Shown here piece by piece: positions 61,577 to 64,000 of a stretch of 64,000 nt of DNA (its first letter is position 1; every line of letters begins with the position of its first letter). Position numbers and translations under genes: made by a program. Source of the DNA: Membranipora membranacea. Taxonomy: Eukaryota; Bryozoa; Gymnolaemata; Cheilostomatida; Membraniporidae. Location of the stretch: assembly GCA_914767715.1 (NCBI GenBank), contig OU612067.1:32402162-32466161 (forward strand), given 5' to 3'. The notes under the pieces are model-generated. The model did no database searches. It saw only the letters and a program-made list of their open reading frames with translations, and was not told the DNA's origin.

Positions 61577-64000
61577 ATGAGGTCTTTTCATCAGCTGCTG
61601 TTGTTAGTGACTTTTGTCACAGGGACTCTGTCTGTCACCAAGTTACAGGTAAGAATATCTTTTTTGACTGAACAGTATAACGTATAAAACAACTGTGGCT
61701 ACCTCCCCCAACATATAACCTTCTATGTTATTAAGAATTATGTAAAATCCTCCCATCTATCATCGTAATGACGCTTGGTCATGCCAGCATTATGGTGAAG
61801 TTGTCACAGGAACACGGTTCTTACATCAGCAGGTTTACTGCTCTGGGAGTGAATTTTTTTTAGAGAGCCAGCTTTACTGAGGAGGGGAGGGGGGTCAAGT
61901 TCTTGTATAAGCAAGTTAGATTTAACAGAAGTTTCAGTTATAATGAGGACATTTTGCAACATGACTTGACTACTGTTTTTACAAAGGTAAATGAGGCTTT
62001 CTAAGTTCATGTTGTCATACATCATCAAATTATTGAGTTACTCCTTTTCAGATGATATGTTATTATTTTTGTTTATTTATCAGGACAAGGCACTAGGCGA
62101 GCTTTGTGATGCATTGATCGAGAAATCTCGAGATACCATTCCAACACCCAGATTTGTAGGACTGATGTTCCATGATTGTAAGGACAAATGCGACGGGTAT
62201 ATACAACAAGATCGACCCAGACCAGGTAAGATATTTGAATCTGTCAGTAAACTGCTGGTCAACACCCTTCTACAATTGATAATTAAAATTCATACCATAA
62301 TATGATTAACTAATACAACATTACAACTTCTCAAGTTTTACGCTCAAATTGTCAATTACTTTTGCTTACTACTTGCCCCTGGTGTTCATTGTTCATAGAT
62401 GAGCTGTCATTGAAGGCAATGATCTATCAGTAATTTAAAACAGTGTGACAAAGCACCGATGATCGTCAACTTCAATGAAAAGTTATTTATTGTCCATGAA
62501 TATTGGTGGTTGAGTCTTAAACCCAAATTGGCAATGTGAAATCAGCTTTAGGTGCATTAATATCTAGAAAAAAGTTGGTTTCCGTTTGGTCTGGTCATAA
62601 TTTAAGCATAAGAGGCGTGCTTTTGGGTTAAAAATTAGATTATGTACCAAACAAAAGGAAAAGGATCGGTCTTACTTCATCTGTCACCCCTTGGTCTAAA
62701 GCCTTATAGTAACAAATCCTTACAGAGTCATTCCTTTCATTTTATCGATATACTGATGATCTTGTTGGGATGTTTGCAGTTTTAGATGAAATTACCAAGG
62801 TTCTCAATGAATATTACACTCAGTATGTTCAAAGCTCAAAGCATTTAAAGGGTATCAGTAGAGCAGACTTCTGGGCTAAGTGTGCTCTGTCTGCAGCAGA
62901 GCAGGGCAGAAAGAATGCAGGTAAGAGCAACAAATTAAAAATGTCACTAGCTCAAAAGTATTTTGCTTCCTTTCCTAGACACAGGCCCTTCGAAAAGCTG
63001 TGCCCATTAACCCGGGCTGAGTGGGGTACTATATCGATAATTGTTGTATGCCTCGGTAGGAGGAGAGCCTGAAGAGATTTGAGCAATGGTCATACCTTTC
63101 CCACAGTCAGAATCAAGAGAGATACCTTACTAATCTACATTTCAAACATAATCTATACGACTATAATCTTATGGGGGGCACCCCTCCCCCTCCTTCTCCA
63201 GCATTCTGCAGTCAAAGGACTTTATTTTATTGCATAATGCTAAAATATTTAGTCCTTATCCATGGCTGATTCAATATTATCCAGGATCGAAAACAGCCCC
63301 CTGTGATCTACCATTGGTGATGAGATATGGAAGAAGGGATTGTGACGGAAAACCAAAAGAGGCATCTAAGATGCAGTCCGATTCAAAGATGGGTATGATG
63401 GATGCTGGTACAAGTGTGAGTGGTGAGGGCTTACTAGGCTGGTGTGATCGAGTATACAAATTCACAACACGAGAATGTGTCGCTATCATCGGTAAATATA
63501 CAAGCTTAGCTATAATAATAAGATTATCAGCCTAAAAAAGCTTTAAGAAAACTGAATACTGCTACTCATAGCCATGGAATAAGAATCCCTTCAGTAGGCC
63601 ATACATTCATGTGTTGGTTTTGCAAACTTATGCTGATTTTACAATTTTTACTGATTTCAATTGGCATGTTTTTTGGACTATAAAATGTCAACAAAAGATT
63701 ACATAAATTTTTGTTTTCAGGGGCTGGCTTATTCAAAGATGAAAACGCCACCGGTTCAGCAGCGTCCCTAGCAGGTTGGAAGTTAGATAGCGTATTATTT
63801 AAACAATTCAAGAAAAACGACAGTCTCAACGGAACTCAGGTAGACAGTAAACTTAGGCCTACTGATAATATACTGAAGACTCGTTCTTGTGGTGTGCATG
63901 AATGCAGATAGATGTAAATGTGGTCATACTATTTTCAAGTTAAAGCGTGTATTAAAATGTAATTGAAAGTTTCTGCTTTCAGCGTCTTACGGTTCTAAGA
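61577..64000 (+). CDS. Secreted plant/fungal-type peroxidase-like protein, lacking key residues (3' end outside window)
   Basis: Exons 61577-61648, 62084-62225, 62780-62920, 63285-63491, 63721-63891 and 63983 to beyond the edge. The first junction is phase 0, all later ones phase 1. A signal peptide (MRSFHQLLLLVTFVTGTLS) is followed by blocks of the plant-peroxidase superfamily in order: GLMFHDCKDKCDGYI (distal His 54, Asp 55, Cys), ISRADFWAKCALSAA, MRYGRRDCDG, DRVYKFTTRECVAIIGAG, then a LAGWKLDSVLFKQF block and RPTDNIL. The distal Arg position (R-x-x-x-H in FHDC enzymes) is Gly 50, and the proximal heme-ligand His expected in GAHT-x-G is absent (IIGAGLFK, residues 186-193). So it is probably a secreted non-enzymatic pseudoperoxidase. 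Animals mostly lack this superfamily; origin by transfer or ancient retention is open. If exon 5 is read through its donor it stops at 63911; the splice is preferred because phase and acceptor fit. Confidence 0.8.

Overview
The window is AT-rich nuclear DNA of an animal. Genes are split by GT-AG introns from about 0.1 to 7 kb, and there are mucin-like, Ly6-like and two-pore potassium channel genes, decayed non-LTR retrotransposons, a tRNA-derived SINE and several palindromic MITEs. Nothing fixes the species. A secreted relative of plant and fungal peroxidases and a TPR protein with a protist-like N-terminal domain would suit a marine invertebrate, possibly an early-branching one, but this is inference.

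Layout. 1-2.9 kb: a ~300 bp repeat in two opposed tandem pairs and a 516 bp palindromic element. 3.0-7.6 kb: a decayed arylsulfatase gene (+) with a palindromic TA-flanked element in one intron. 7.6-13.3 kb: mostly non-coding, with a 27 bp coding-frame minisatellite and a hairpin-rich ~1 kb block. 13.4-24.0 kb: OGG1, the 8-oxoguanine DNA glycosylase (+, five coding exons). Its 7.1 kb last intron holds a LINE fragment (-) and two complete mucin-like genes (+). 24-34 kb: long non-coding stretch leading into a two-pore-domain K+ channel gene (+, to 42.7 kb) that has likely upstream exons at 29.3 and 33.8 kb. 44.0-45.3 kb: a TPR protein gene (-). 48.8-50.8 kb: a six-exon secreted orphan gene (-). 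54.8-55.5 kb: a two-exon, ten-cysteine Ly6/uPAR-like gene (-). 57.9-58.9 kb: a hAT-like MITE and a LINE fragment. 61.2-64.0 kb: a secreted peroxidase-like gene (+) that runs off the right edge.

The genes do not form one pathway. Many encode secreted or surface proteins (mucin with sushi domain, GPI-type mucin, Ly6-like, secreted orphan, peroxidase-like). The two mucin genes share an identical 39-nt first coding exon ending in phase 0, so they are probably a tandem duplication inside the OGG1 intron. Several genes were assembled here from exons too short to stand out as open frames; exon junctions were accepted only where splice signals and reading phase agreed.
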